DNA of 51,020 nucleotides from positions 1 through 51,020 of the forward strand of contig NZ_DGUN01000014.1 in the NCBI RefSeq assembly GCF_002395745.1, read 5' to 3'. The DNA comes from Fibrobacter sp. UBA4309 (GTDB lineage: Bacteria; Fibrobacterota; Fibrobacteria; Fibrobacterales; Fibrobacteraceae). This document shows, in pieces, positions 1 through 8,337 of the stretch (the stretch's first letter is position 1; the number at the start of each line of letters is the position of its first letter). The notes under the pieces were generated by a model. That model saw nothing but the letters and a program-made list of their open reading frames with translations. It ran no database searches and was not told the DNA's origin. The translations under genes and the position numbers were made by a program.

Positions 1-58
1 TGTCCAACTTTTGGGGTTCACATCAGGCGAGGGGGTAGGTGGCAACGCAGTGCCGCCG

Positions 59-76
59 AGGGGGAGCCTTCCCCCT
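59..76. repeat. GC-rich hairpin in the leader region of ddh
   Basis: AGGGGGA and TCCCCCT flank a 4-base loop. It sits in a GC-rich intergenic stretch at the left edge and probably belongs to the 3' end of a gene outside the window. There is no clear T-run after it, so terminator function is uncertain. Confidence 0.4.
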
Positions 77-100
77 ACCAATTTGATATGAATTTCTCTC

Positions 101-135
101 TCATCCCTAACCACCAACCACTGTTTACTGACCAC
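101..135 (-). repeat. 7-base periodic intergenic repeat (AGTGGTT family)
   Basis: Read on the minus strand this is a run of heptads such as AGTAAAC, AGTGGTT, GGTGGTT. The same heptads recur at 4617-4692. It lies in the ddh leader, upstream of the ddh ribosome-binding site. Confidence 0.6.
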
Positions 136-180
136 TTTTTTTATATTTTCTACGCAAAAATTTTTAACAAGGATATTGTT

Positions 181-1164
181 ATGGCAAAGATTGCTATTCT
201 CGGTTACGGTAACCTGGGTCGCGGAGTGGAATGCGCCGTGAAGCAGGCTCCGGATATGGAACTCGTCGCTGTTTTCACTCGTCGTGACCCTGCTACGGTC
301 AAGATTCAGACGGCTGGCGTTCCGGTGCTGAACGTTTCTGAAATGGAAGCCTGGAAGGACAAGGTGGACCTGCTCATCATCTGTGGCGGTTCCGCTACGG
401 ACCTGCCGGTGCTTACTCCGAAGTATGCCGCCATGTTCAACGTGATCGACTCCTTCGACACCCACGCCAAGATTCCGCAGCACTTCGCTGCCGTCGACGC
501 TGCCGCCAAGTCTGCCGGCAACATCGCGATGATTTCTGTGGGTTGGGACCCGGGCATGTTCAGCCTGAACCGCGTGTACGCCCAGTCTATCCTCCCGGAA
601 GGCAAGGACTACACGTTCTGGGGCAAGGGCGTTAGCCAGGGCCACAGCGACGCTGTCCGCCGCATCAAGGGCGTGAAGAACGCGAAGCAGTACACTTGCC
701 CGGTGGAAGCGGCTCTCGAAGCCGTGCGTAGCGGTTCCATGCCGGAACTCACCACGCGCCAGAAGCACACGCGCCTGGTTTACGTGGTTGCCGAAGAAGG
801 TGCCGACAAGGCCTACATCGAGAACGCCATTAAGACGATGCCGAATTACTTCGATGAATACGACACTACGGTCAACTTCATCAGCGAAGAAGAATTCAAC
901 AAGAACCACAGCGGCCTCGCTCACGGCGGTTTCGTGATCCGTACTGGCAAGACCGGCATGAACAAGGAACACACCCACGTGATTGAATACAGCCTGAAGC
1001 TCGATTCCAACCCGGAATTCACGACCAGCGTCCTCGTGGCATACGCCCGCGCGGCTCTCCGTATGAAGGCTAACGGCGTGACCGGTTGCAAGACTGTTCT
1101 CGACGTGCCGCCTGCATACCTCAGCACTCTGAGCGACGAAGACCTCCGCGCTCACTGCCTGTAA
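181..1164 (+). CDS. ddh: meso-diaminopimelate D-dehydrogenase
   Basis: NADPH-dependent enzyme of the cytoplasm that converts tetrahydrodipicolinate plus ammonia to meso-diaminopimelate in one step, feeding lysine and peptidoglycan synthesis. The protein has 327 residues, close to the family length. The N-terminus carries a Rossmann dinucleotide motif, GYGNLGRG at about residues 8-15, and the substrate-domain segment SVGWDPGMFSLNR is typical of Ddh. The reading frame is open further upstream to position 88, but that extension is low-complexity repeat sequence. I chose ATG 181 because AAGGAT precedes it at good spacing and the Rossmann strand begins directly after it. A terminator follows at 1309. 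Codon use is highly biased, suggesting strong expression. Using ammonia directly fits the nitrogen-assimilation genes elsewhere in the window. Confidence 0.93.
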   Translation: MAKIAILGYGNLGRGVECAVKQAPDMELVAVFTRRDPATVKIQTAGVPVLNVSEMEAWKDKVDLLIICGGSATDLPVLTPKYAAMFNVIDSFDTHAKIPQHFAAVDAAAKSAGNIAMISVGWDPGMFSLNRVYAQSILPEGKDYTFWGKGVSQGHSDAVRRIKGVKNAKQYTCPVEAALEAVRSGSMPELTTRQKHTRLVYVVAEEGADKAYIENAIKTMPNYFDEYDTTVNFISEEEFNKNHSGLAHGGFVIRTGKTGMNKEHTHVIEYSLKLDSNPEFTTSVLVAYARAALRMKANGVTGCKTVLDVPPAYLSTLSDEDLRAHCL

Positions 1165-1187
1165 TGTAGTAGACGGTAGGAAGAATA

Positions 1188-1276
1188 TGTCATTGCGAGG
1201 GGCGAATAGCTAGAGCCTGCCGCGAGCCACACCTGCTCCGAGCGTAGCGTGGGAGGAAGCGTGGCGGAAGCAATCT
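1188..1276. repeat. dispersed CATTGCGAG...GCAATCT intergenic element
   Basis: Begins TGTCATTGCGAGG and ends GCGTGGCGGAAGCAATCT, with a central segment rich in GAGC/GCTC. The ends are imperfect inverted repeats (ATTGCG / GCAAT). Only one copy is in the window. It lies between the ddh stop codon and its terminator, so it would be part of the ddh mRNA tail. The resemblance to dispersed bacterial elements of this type is from general knowledge. Confidence 0.55.
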
Positions 1277-1308
1277 ATTCTGTTCGACGTCTATGCAAAA
1301 AGAAAATC

Positions 1309-1341
1309 GCCTCGGGTAAATCCCGAGGCTTTTCTGTTTTT
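1309..1341 (+). terminator. rho-independent terminator after ddh
   Basis: An 8-base stem GCCTCGGG / CCCGAGGC with a 5-base loop is followed by TTTTCTGTTTTT. It is well placed for ddh, although the dispersed element lies between stop codon and hairpin. Confidence 0.85.
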
Positions 1342-1352
1342 ATGAGCTTGCC

Positions 1353-1394
1353 GCTCATCGCTCATGGCTCATAGCTCGTTGCTCGCTCCTCGAG
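1353..1394 (+). repeat. 7-base tandem repeat (GCTCATN family)
   Basis: Consecutive heptads GCTCATC, GCTCATG, GCTCATA, GCTCGTT, GCTCGCT, CCTCGAG run up to the stop codon of the convergent gene at 1397. The period of seven is clear, with decay towards the right. Confidence 0.7.
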
Positions 1395-1396
1395 CC

Positions 1397-2059
1397 TCAC
1401 CGCTGAAAAAACTTCTGGTTGATCTCGATTTCGATTCCCACGTATCGCGGGCCGAATTTTTTGCGGAGCGTTGTGGTGAGACCGTCGGAAGTGCCTTTGT
1501 ACGGGTAGTTGAAACGGACTTTCATGGCGGGGTAGAGACGCTTGATTTCGGCCTTGATGACTTGGGCATAGGCGCGTTCCTGCGGGCGTGCAGGGTCGTA
1601 GAGGATTCCGATGTCGGCGTTGCGGACCTTGCCGTTCAATTCGGGCGTGAAACTGTGGATGCCCAGGTGAACGACGCTTGGCTCGGATTTTGCAGTTCGC
1701 GTTTTTGGCTTAAGCGCGGAATCAACGAATTTCTCGATGGTATCGCGGTATTCCATCCAGTAGGCGGTGGCTTGGGCTTTTGCCTTCTCTGCAGCGGCTT
1801 TGTCGCAGACGTCAAGCGCTTCGTGGTATTCGCTGAATGCGCTCTTGTTCGTGATGGTGCGGTTCAGGTCCACGAATAGACGCGAAAACTTTCCTTCGCA
1901 GTGGAACTCGGGCTTTGCAAATCGAATGAGCTTGCGGAAAACAGCGCATGCTCCGATGTCGTAGGCGCGGTGTGTTTTCAAGACGTCTGCCGGAATAGCT
2001 TTCTTGAATGATGCGGGTAGGCGGTTGCTCGCATGCTCGCAGGTGAGCATCAGTTTCAT
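1397..2059 (-). CDS. N-formylglutamate amidohydrolase-family protein
   Basis: A 220-residue protein of the FGase/HutG-type family (zinc-dependent amide hydrolases related to carboxypeptidases). The N-terminal segment LTCEHASNRLP matches the family's metal-binding start (xCEHxSxxxP), and LGIHSFTPELNGKVRNADIGILYDP matches the second conserved block. The start ATG overlaps the stop of the preceding lipoprotein gene by one base (TAATG), so the two are translationally coupled. It is the last gene of a minus-strand run with an ATP-grasp ligase, a GCS2 ligase and a C39-like peptidase. In that setting it more likely hydrolyses an amide of the product made by those ligases than takes part in histidine breakdown, and no hut genes are nearby. 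Substrate unknown. Confidence 0.8.
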   Translation of the reverse strand: MKLMLTCEHASNRLPASFKKAIPADVLKTHRAYDIGACAVFRKLIRFAKPEFHCEGKFSRLFVDLNRTITNKSAFSEYHEALDVCDKAAAEKAKAQATAYWMEYRDTIEKFVDSALKPKTRTAKSEPSVVHLGIHSFTPELNGKVRNADIGILYDPARPQERAYAQVIKAEIKRLYPAMKVRFNYPYKGTSDGLTTTLRKKFGPRYVGIEIEINQKFFQR

Positions 2060-3363
2060 TATTTCAGCCTGTCCTTTAAATCGGAAATTTCCTGCGGGGT
2101 TAATCCGATTTTTTTCAGGTATTTTTCGGTCGCCGTAGCCCAGTCTGCATTGCGGGTGTCAGGAACTTCGATTCCGTCGGCATGATAGACGGCCTGTAGA
2201 TTCCTTAGGACTACATCTTTAAAGAAGTTCGCCTGCTTTTCGTTCAAGGCCTCGTGCTTGCCGTTGACAACATTGAAATAGTTGGTGAAGGTCTTCGCAT
2301 AGTCCGCTCCGAGGTCTTCGGAGGTGGCTCCCATGAGTGCTTCCAGAACGGCAAGTGTAAAGCCGGTGCGGTCCATGCCGAAGGTGCAGTGTGCTAGATA
2401 GGGTCCTTCGTGCTCAATCATAAAACGGAACCCTTTTGCAAGCCCTTCCTTGAAGGGCGTAGAAAAGAATTCTACGGGCAGAGCCAAGAAAATGGCGTCT
2501 TGCGTCGAGTAATAGGAAGTTTCAAAGTTCCTGAAGGATTTTGCAGATTTTTCCGAATCGGCCAGGTTGATAAATGTGGCGATGCCGGCTTTTTTCGCGA
2601 GGGAGTCGGCGTAGAGATTGCGACCGAGGCAAGGATCGATAGGGCTGGAAGAACGGTAGAGTTTCTTTTTCCCCATGCCTGTGGTGCGGACTTCCCTGAA
2701 ATTGGCGAATTCTTCGATTGAAAGGTCCGGGTAAACGTCTACGTAGTAATCCATGTACTGGACGTAACGCATTTCGAGGCCGAAAAGAAAGCCTCCCTTT
2801 TCCTTCATGGATATGGTGACGTTGATCGGTGCATTTTCTGCGGCTATTCCAAAGATTTCTCCGAAGTATCCGTTATGCATGGTCAAAGTCAGGTAATCAT
2901 ACCCTTTTATTGCCGAAAGCAGGAACCCCGCAATGGGAACGTCATTGGAATATTCGGCAACAGGCATTTCGAGGGTGTCGTAGCCGTCTATCGCTACGGT
3001 TATGATGTCGCCGAGTTCGAATCTGGTCAAGAAGGAATCTGCCGGATAGAAAAGATACAGGTTGCCGGATGTTATCCCGTTTGCGAAAAGGGGAATCTGA
3101 AGCTCGGAAGTCTGCTCTGTAGAATCGGCTCCTGTTGTATCTTCCTGTGAAGATGTGTCGACGCTAGCAGTGTCTTCGAGTGCGGTTGTATCTGCCTGGG
3201 TTGATTCTTCAGGAACGGTAGTGTCGCTTTTGACGACTTCTTCTAGCGCAGTTTGAGGTTCTGCACTTCCGTCTGTGATTGTGTATGATTCGGAATTGCT
3301 GCAGGCGAGAAACGCCTGCGCGCAAAAAAGGAATGCTGCAAGAATTGACCCAATCTTTCTCAT
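2059..3363 (-). CDS. lipoprotein with tyrosine-phosphatase domain
   Basis: A 434-residue exported lipoprotein. It has a signal peptide with a lipobox ending LACS (Cys at about 21), then a Ser/Thr/Glu/Asp-rich linker (about 25-90), a middle region with no recognised domain, and a C-terminal dual-specificity/tyrosine phosphatase domain. The catalytic signature HCTFGMDRTG (C-x5-R) is intact, and LYRSSSPIDP plus FINLADSE match the Y_phosphatase3-type family. It should act on the periplasmic or surface side. It sits inside the amidoligase operon, 19 bases after the GCS2 gene and overlapping the amidohydrolase start by one base. Its substrate could be a phosphorylated small molecule or a protein; nothing in the sequence decides this. 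Confidence 0.82.
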   Translation of the reverse strand: MRKIGSILAAFLFCAQAFLACSNSESYTITDGSAEPQTALEEVVKSDTTVPEESTQADTTALEDTASVDTSSQEDTTGADSTEQTSELQIPLFANGITSGNLYLFYPADSFLTRFELGDIITVAIDGYDTLEMPVAEYSNDVPIAGFLLSAIKGYDYLTLTMHNGYFGEIFGIAAENAPINVTISMKEKGGFLFGLEMRYVQYMDYYVDVYPDLSIEEFANFREVRTTGMGKKKLYRSSSPIDPCLGRNLYADSLAKKAGIATFINLADSEKSAKSFRNFETSYYSTQDAIFLALPVEFFSTPFKEGLAKGFRFMIEHEGPYLAHCTFGMDRTGFTLAVLEALMGATSEDLGADYAKTFTNYFNVVNGKHEALNEKQANFFKDVVLRNLQAVYHADGIEVPDTRNADWATATEKYLKKIGLTPQEISDLKDRLK

Positions 3364-3382
3364 TAGGGATAAATATATTCTT

Positions 3383-4609
3383 TTAAATTCCGTATAGCTT
3401 ATTTTCTGCTAGACATTTAGCCAATTTCCCGTATTCGTAGACAAAATCGTCGCGAATCGGGTCTGCCCCGACTGCCTTGACGAGCGCGCTGGCGAGCGTC
3501 CCGCGCTTGATTTGGCTTGCAAGCAGTTCTTGCGAATACGAAGATATTTTGCCTTTTACCCTGTCAGTGATTTTCCGGATAAGTTCACTGGCGGTGATTT
3601 CGCTGGCGTCGATTCCCCATATTTTCAGGTAGTCTTGGTCGTTAATCACCGTCTTTTCGGCGGAATGCGTGGTGGAAAGGAGTATTTTGGCGAGGGCGTC
3701 CGTATCGAGTGCACGGATTTCGGCTTCGCTCGCGAAGGCTCCTTCTACAAGTCCCTTGAGTACTGCGACTTCCCATTCGGCAATCGCGATGTCTGCATCC
3801 GGGCATTCCTGGATATCGACAAGGCGGATTTCGACGGCTCCGCGGTCAAAGCGCGCGATGGCACCGCGACTGTTCAAGAAGAAGTGGTTCAGCAGATGGT
3901 CGGGATCGTACGGCGCGATGTCTGCCTTCACCCGATTGAAAATCTGTTCTTCGTAATCCTTGTAGGTGAACACGGCTTCGGGAATGACCTTGCCCGTGAT
4001 GCTTGGAATTTTTTCCTGGTTGTGGCGGTAGGTTTCGATGCGCCCGTCGAGGAATCCGCAGTACTTGCTGTCCAGGAACGGGCTCGATGCCGCTATGGCG
4101 GGAATCAGCGGGAGCAATGCGCGGATTGCCCCGTGCAATTTGCCGAATTCCTTGTCGCCGTTAAACGAGAGGTTGATGTGCGTGGATTGCAGGTTTGCCC
4201 AGCCGTGCCCCTTGCAGTTGAAAATGCGGTCGTAGGTTTCGTAAATGTCAAGGCAGTCGTAGGGCCAGAGCTTCATCTGTGCCGGGTCCATGAAGGGGTG
4301 CGCGGCTGTAGGCAAGAGCATCGCGTTAATGCTCTTGAGTGATTCGTTCGCTTTCAGGATTTCTTTGTGGAATGTCTTTCCCAAGTGGTGAAGGCTTTCG
4401 ACGGGCTCGGCGCACTTGAATTCCAGTACGTGGCTCACGAGTTCGTTCGAAAGCCCGATGGGACCGTGTTCCACGTCGGAAAGCTGCTCTCCGTTCTCGT
4501 CCTTTCCAAGGGGCACGTCGGCGCGGGGAAGCACGTCGAGCGTGTTCCTATCCACGATCATGTACTCCATCTCGATGCCGTAACGTTGCCAGAGTTTGTA
4601 ATTAGTCAT
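3383..4609 (-). CDS. GCS2-family carboxylate-amine ligase (glutamate-cysteine ligase-like)
   Basis: A 408-residue cytoplasmic member of the glutamate-cysteine ligase family 2 (YbdK-like, ATP-dependent amide-bond formation on a glutamate gamma-carboxyl or similar). The N-terminal signature YGIEMEYMIVD holds the acidic metal-binding residues, and LQSTHINLSF and EIRLVDIQECPDADIAIAEWEV correspond to the family's later active-site blocks. The gene is preceded by an ATP-grasp ligase gene on the same strand, with an 86-base gap filled by heptad repeats. Because no glutathione synthetase is present and the neighbours are a RimK-like ligase and a peptidase, I infer it joins an amine or amino acid to a precursor of an uncharacterised peptide-like metabolite. 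Family assignment is firm, substrate is not. Confidence 0.82.
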   Translation of the reverse strand: MTNYKLWQRYGIEMEYMIVDRNTLDVLPRADVPLGKDENGEQLSDVEHGPIGLSNELVSHVLEFKCAEPVESLHHLGKTFHKEILKANESLKSINAMLLPTAAHPFMDPAQMKLWPYDCLDIYETYDRIFNCKGHGWANLQSTHINLSFNGDKEFGKLHGAIRALLPLIPAIAASSPFLDSKYCGFLDGRIETYRHNQEKIPSITGKVIPEAVFTYKDYEEQIFNRVKADIAPYDPDHLLNHFFLNSRGAIARFDRGAVEIRLVDIQECPDADIAIAEWEVAVLKGLVEGAFASEAEIRALDTDALAKILLSTTHSAEKTVINDQDYLKIWGIDASEITASELIRKITDRVKGKISSYSQELLASQIKRGTLASALVKAVGADPIRDDFVYEYGKLAKCLAENKLYGI

Positions 4610-4616
4610 AAAAAAT

Positions 4617-4692
4617 AGTGGTTAGTGGTTGGTGGTTAGTGATTAGGGGCGTTTATCATCCTGCTTACTAACCACTGCATACTGTTTACTGC
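4617..4692. repeat. inverted pair of 7-base periodic repeats
   Basis: The left half reads AGTGGTT, AGTGGTT, GGTGGTT, AGTGATT on the + strand. The right half (about 4655-4692) reads AGTAAAC, AGTATGC, AGTGGTT, AGTAAGC on the minus strand. The two halves form an inverted arrangement in the gap between the GCS2 and ATP-grasp genes, so the operon mRNA could fold here. Confidence 0.65.
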
Positions 4693-4695
4693 TCT

Positions 4696-6201
4696 CTAAA
4701 ACCATTCCCTCTCGTGTTGCTGCAGTTTATGTTGTGCTGCGTTCATGCGTTCCTCGATGCGGTGGCGCAGCGACCTCATGACGGCGAGATACACCTTGCT
4801 CTTGCCAACGCCATCTTCGATGCCCGCGTCGATACTCGGGTTGTCGTTCACCTCGATTACGATGGGGTGGCCGTGCCATTCCTTCAGGTCGACACCATAG
4901 AGCCCGTTGCCGATGAGGCTGCAAATTTTGAGCGCCGTCTTCACGATTCCATGCGGCACCATCTCTATAGGGATGCTTTCGCACTTGCCCGAAAACTCTT
5001 CGCTCTGCTTGTCGTTGCTTTCCCAGTTGTAGATTTGCCAGTGGCCTTTTGCCATGTGGTACTTGCAGGCGTAAAGCGGCTTGCCGTCGAGCACGCCCAC
5101 GCGCCAGTCGAATTCCGTCGGCGTGAATTCCTGCGCAATAAGCAGGTCGCTATGCTCGAACATCTCGTCGAGAATCTGTTCCAGTTCTTCCTTGTTGTTT
5201 GCCTTCTTCACGCCCATCGAGAAGCTTGAATCCGGCGACTTGATGACCATCGGGAACCCGATTTCCTTGGCGAGCGTGTGGCGGTTTTCGGCATGCGCGA
5301 TAATCGTCTTGGGCGAATGGATTTTTGCCGCCTGCATGAGTTCCTGCAGGTACACCTTGTTTGAACAGCGCAATATGCTGTCGGGGTCGTCGATGACGGC
5401 AATTCCGAGCGACTGCGCACGGCGTGCAAAACTGTACGTGTAATGGTTTACGTTCGTCGTCTCGCGAATGAATATGGCGTCGAATTCGCCTACGCGCGGG
5501 TAGTCCTTCTTGGTTATCATCTCCACGCGGAATCCCGTTTCTTCGGCGGCCTTCACGAAGTTCTGGATGGCCTGCGTGTTGCTCGGGGGCTCCACCTCGT
5601 CGGGGTTCGTGAGGATTCCCAGGTCGTACAGGTAGTCTTCTTCCTTGCTGGAGGCGTAGCGCGTCTTCTCGAAGTACTCCTGCGCGAACTTGTCGACGAA
5701 TTCCATGTGGGATTCGGGAATTTCGTCGACGCAGATGGGGCGGATGCTCTGGATGAACCATTTTTGCTTGAACACGAATTTTGCGCGCAGCAGCGGGGCC
5801 TGGAATAGGCGGTAAAGTTCCTGCGAAAGTTCCAAATATTGCGGGCTCACGTTCTGCCCGAAGTAAATCGAGAGCACGAATTCCGTACCTGTCAGCTTGT
5901 GGAAACTCTTCTGGATCAGGTTGTCGATTTCGTCGGATATGTGCTTGATGACCGCCGGAGCCTTGAAGTCACGCATGTTCTTGACGCCCGGAATTACCTT
6001 GTGCCCTCGCGCTTCCGCCAGGAGCGACACGTAGTAGCCCTTGCTCTGGTAACTGTAATCACGGCAAAGGTTGAATACGCGCATGTTGCGTTCGTTCGTG
6101 TACTTGCTCGAAATCAGGTAGTCCTGCGCCGAAATGATGTCTATGCCAGGAACGTGTAATTTCCAGTGCTTGGGGTTGTTTACTACTATAAGTTTCTTCA
6201 T
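4696..6201 (-). CDS. RimK-like ATP-grasp ligase with N-terminal RLAN-type domain
   Basis: A 501-residue protein. Residues about 1-150 resemble the RimK-like ATP-grasp N-terminal (RLAN) domain (VVNNPKHWKLHVPGI, then RGHKVIPGVKNMRD). Residues about 200-490 form an ATP-grasp fold: FPMVIKSPDSSFSMGVKKA is the lysine/glycine-rich ATP-binding segment, DWRVGVLDGKPLYACKYHM the central sheet, and VDLKEWHGHPIVIEVNDNPSIDAG the C-terminal metal-binding block with E and N-x-N. RimK relatives add alpha-linked glutamates or form other amide bonds. The gene begins four bases after the C39-like gene and leads into the GCS2 gene, so the three are almost certainly one transcript. Target unknown. It is larger than ribosomal-protein-S6 ligase RimK (about 300 residues), so that role is unlikely. 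Confidence 0.85.
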   Translation of the reverse strand: MKKLIVVNNPKHWKLHVPGIDIISAQDYLISSKYTNERNMRVFNLCRDYSYQSKGYYVSLLAEARGHKVIPGVKNMRDFKAPAVIKHISDEIDNLIQKSFHKLTGTEFVLSIYFGQNVSPQYLELSQELYRLFQAPLLRAKFVFKQKWFIQSIRPICVDEIPESHMEFVDKFAQEYFEKTRYASSKEEDYLYDLGILTNPDEVEPPSNTQAIQNFVKAAEETGFRVEMITKKDYPRVGEFDAIFIRETTNVNHYTYSFARRAQSLGIAVIDDPDSILRCSNKVYLQELMQAAKIHSPKTIIAHAENRHTLAKEIGFPMVIKSPDSSFSMGVKKANNKEELEQILDEMFEHSDLLIAQEFTPTEFDWRVGVLDGKPLYACKYHMAKGHWQIYNWESNDKQSEEFSGKCESIPIEMVPHGIVKTALKICSLIGNGLYGVDLKEWHGHPIVIEVNDNPSIDAGIEDGVGKSKVYLAVMRSLRHRIEERMNAAQHKLQQHEREWF

Positions 6202-6204
6202 GAT

Positions 6205-6903
6205 TTATTTTTTGTTTTCAATGACCAGCACGTTGCCGTCGTAGGTCATTACGCCGAGCAATATGCTGTGGATTAATCTAAACTTGTCGACCTTGTAATA
6301 GGGCGTCTTGTGGAGCGGATTTGTACCGTCGGGGTCCGCCACCATGAACTGCTTGTTTTCGTCGATGCCGTACACGACCACGAAATGCCCCATGGGCTCG
6401 CCGTGGATGTCGTCGAATACAGACTTGTCATCGGCTCCGGTGAACTCGCGCATGCTGCGGTACAGGTAGGTGGCCGAAAGCCCGCAGAGAACGGGGACGC
6501 CCTTCTTGAAGTACTTCTCGAACATGGCCACGCGCAAATCCTCGAATGCAACCTTACCGCCCAGGTCAATGAAGCGGATGTACGCCTCGATGGCCTTGCG
6601 GAGCTTGGGTGCGTGCTTTGCCTTGTGCAGCAGTTCAAGCTTCGCCTTCAGTTCCGGCATGCTGAGCGTGCTCCACGTGGGGTCCAAGAGCGTCAGGTTG
6701 TAGGAGTGTAGCGTGACCTTGAACCCGCGCTTGAGTGCGTCGATGCCGAGGAACACGCCGAGCGTTCCGCCGTCTTCCAGGAACTCAATTTCAGAAATAA
6801 GCTGCTTTAAAGAAATCTTGTAGCCGAGGTGGTTGTACACCGCCTGAAGGCTGGTCGGCCCGCATGTCACATCGTCGGGCTGCTGCAGAATCTTGATGTC
6901 CAT
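6205..6903 (-). CDS. C39-like papain-fold cysteine peptidase
   Basis: A 232-residue protein starting QQPDDVTCGPTSLQAVY, which is the C39-type active-site cysteine block (Q and C of the catalytic centre). EPMGHFVVVYGID carries the histidine and FMVADPDGTNP the aspartate, so the triad looks complete. No signal peptide or membrane segment is visible, and there is no fused ABC transporter, unlike bacteriocin-processing C39 enzymes. It is the first gene of the amidoligase operon, four bases ahead of the ATP-grasp gene. I infer that it trims or transfers a peptide or amide product of the two ligases, either as peptidase or as transglutaminase-like enzyme. Confidence 0.8.
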   Translation of the reverse strand: MDIKILQQPDDVTCGPTSLQAVYNHLGYKISLKQLISEIEFLEDGGTLGVFLGIDALKRGFKVTLHSYNLTLLDPTWSTLSMPELKAKLELLHKAKHAPKLRKAIEAYIRFIDLGGKVAFEDLRVAMFEKYFKKGVPVLCGLSATYLYRSMREFTGADDKSVFDDIHGEPMGHFVVVYGIDENKQFMVADPDGTNPLHKTPYYKVDKFRLIHSILLGVMTYDGNVLVIENKK

Positions 6904-7008
6904 CGTATTGCCTTTTTATGCCTTTTAAGCTGGAGGTTTATCCGTTCTCGTCTGGCGGCTGTCGGGATGTTTTCCCGGGTCGTCGATGGCGTGCCGAAAA
7001 TATAGTAA

Positions 7009-8337
7009 TTAGTCGTGGATGGAGTTCTTCAGCCCTTCGATAAGGCGGGCGAAGCTGGAGTCCGTCTCCATCTCTTTCTTGACGCTCTTGATGGCGTGCA
7101 CGACGGTGGAGTGGTCCTTGCCACCGAAGCGTGAACCGATACTCTGCAAGCTGATAGAAGAGCATTCGCGCATGAGGTACATGGCGACCTGGCGCGCCTT
7201 GGAAATTTCCTTGGTGCCGCGGCCCGGTTCCGTGAGCTTGGCTTCGGGAACTTCGTAATGCTGCGATACGGCGTGCAACACTGCATCCAAACTAACGCGA
7301 CGACGGAGCGTGGGCGCAATTTCGGCGACTACCTTCTGGGCGATGCCCATGTCGATGTCGTGGTTCATCAGGCTCGACTGCAATGTGAGCTTGATGATGG
7401 CGCTCTCGAGGCAGCGGACATTGCTTGCAATCTTCTCGGCGAGGTAGTGCAGCACTTCGTCGCTGATTTCCAGGTGGCGTTCTTCGGCCTTCTTGTGCAG
7501 GATGGCTTCGCGGGTTTCCACGTCGGGCGGCTGGATGTCTACGGTAAGACCCCAGGCGAAGCGGCTTACCAGACGGTCGGAAAGGTTCTTGACTTCGACT
7601 GCAGGTGCATCGGACGTAAGCACGATCTGCTTGCCGGCCTGGTGCAGGGCGTTGAAGATAAGGAAGAATTCGTTCTGTGTCTCGTACTTGCCGGTCCAGT
7701 TCTGGATGTCGTCGATGAGCAGGATGTCCACCTCGTTGCGGTAGAAGTCGCTCATTTCGGTGACACGACTTTCGCGCAGGCACTTGAGGTACTGCTGCGA
7801 GAAGTCCTCGCTGGTCAGGTAGCAGACGCGCTTGTTCGGGTCTTCTTCGAGGATGTAGTTGCCGATGGCCTGCAGCAGGTGTGTCTTGCCGAGGCCCGAA
7901 GATCCGTAGATGAACAGCGGGTTGTACTGCGTGCCGTCGGGATTGCGGGCGACTGCCAGCGCTGCATTGAATGCAAGCTGAGCCTTGTCACCGGGCACGA
8001 AATTCTCGAAACGGAAGCTGCTGGAAAGCGGTACGCTCGGCTTCGCAAAATCCTTGAACGAGTTCTCGGAAGTGGTCGTAACTTGTTGAGCAACAGACTC
8101 TTGCAGCTGGAACTCGAATTCCATGGGGGCGTCGCTGTGCGTGGTTTCGCGCCACGCCATGCGGATAAGTTCCTTGTAGGCGGCGTAGACGGTCAGGTCA
8201 AGTCCAGGGGGAACGGAGATGACGGCGCGGCCGATGGTCTGACTGCTGAGCTTGGTTCCGGCAAAATAGGTCTTATAGACGGAATCGGACAGCATCCCGC
8301 GCAAATAGTTCAAGCATCTTTCCCATTCGACTTGCAT
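7009..8337 (-). CDS. dnaA: chromosomal replication initiator protein DnaA
   Basis: AAA+ initiator of replication, 442 residues from ATG 8337. Domain I (about 1-75: ECLNYLRGMLSD-like helix, RCLNYLRGMLSDSVYKTYF), a short linker, and domain III with Walker A GSSGLGKT (about 144-151) and Walker B DILLIDD (about 205) are present. Domain IV carries the DNA-binding signature FGGKDHSTVVHAI near the C-terminus. An in-frame TTG exists seven codons upstream at 8358. ATG 8337 is preferred because GGGGAA lies just before it and the usual DnaA N-terminus begins there. dnaN, recF and gyrB are not adjacent, so the classical dnaA cluster is not conserved here. Downstream on the same strand lies the amidoligase operon. 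Confidence 0.96.
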   Translation of the reverse strand: MQVEWERCLNYLRGMLSDSVYKTYFAGTKLSSQTIGRAVISVPPGLDLTVYAAYKELIRMAWRETTHSDAPMEFEFQLQESVAQQVTTTSENSFKDFAKPSVPLSSSFRFENFVPGDKAQLAFNAALAVARNPDGTQYNPLFIYGSSGLGKTHLLQAIGNYILEEDPNKRVCYLTSEDFSQQYLKCLRESRVTEMSDFYRNEVDILLIDDIQNWTGKYETQNEFFLIFNALHQAGKQIVLTSDAPAVEVKNLSDRLVSRFAWGLTVDIQPPDVETREAILHKKAEERHLEISDEVLHYLAEKIASNVRCLESAIIKLTLQSSLMNHDIDMGIAQKVVAEIAPTLRRRVSLDAVLHAVSQHYEVPEAKLTEPGRGTKEISKARQVAMYLMRECSSISLQSIGSRFGGKDHSTVVHAIKSVKKEMETDSSFARLIEGLKNSIHD

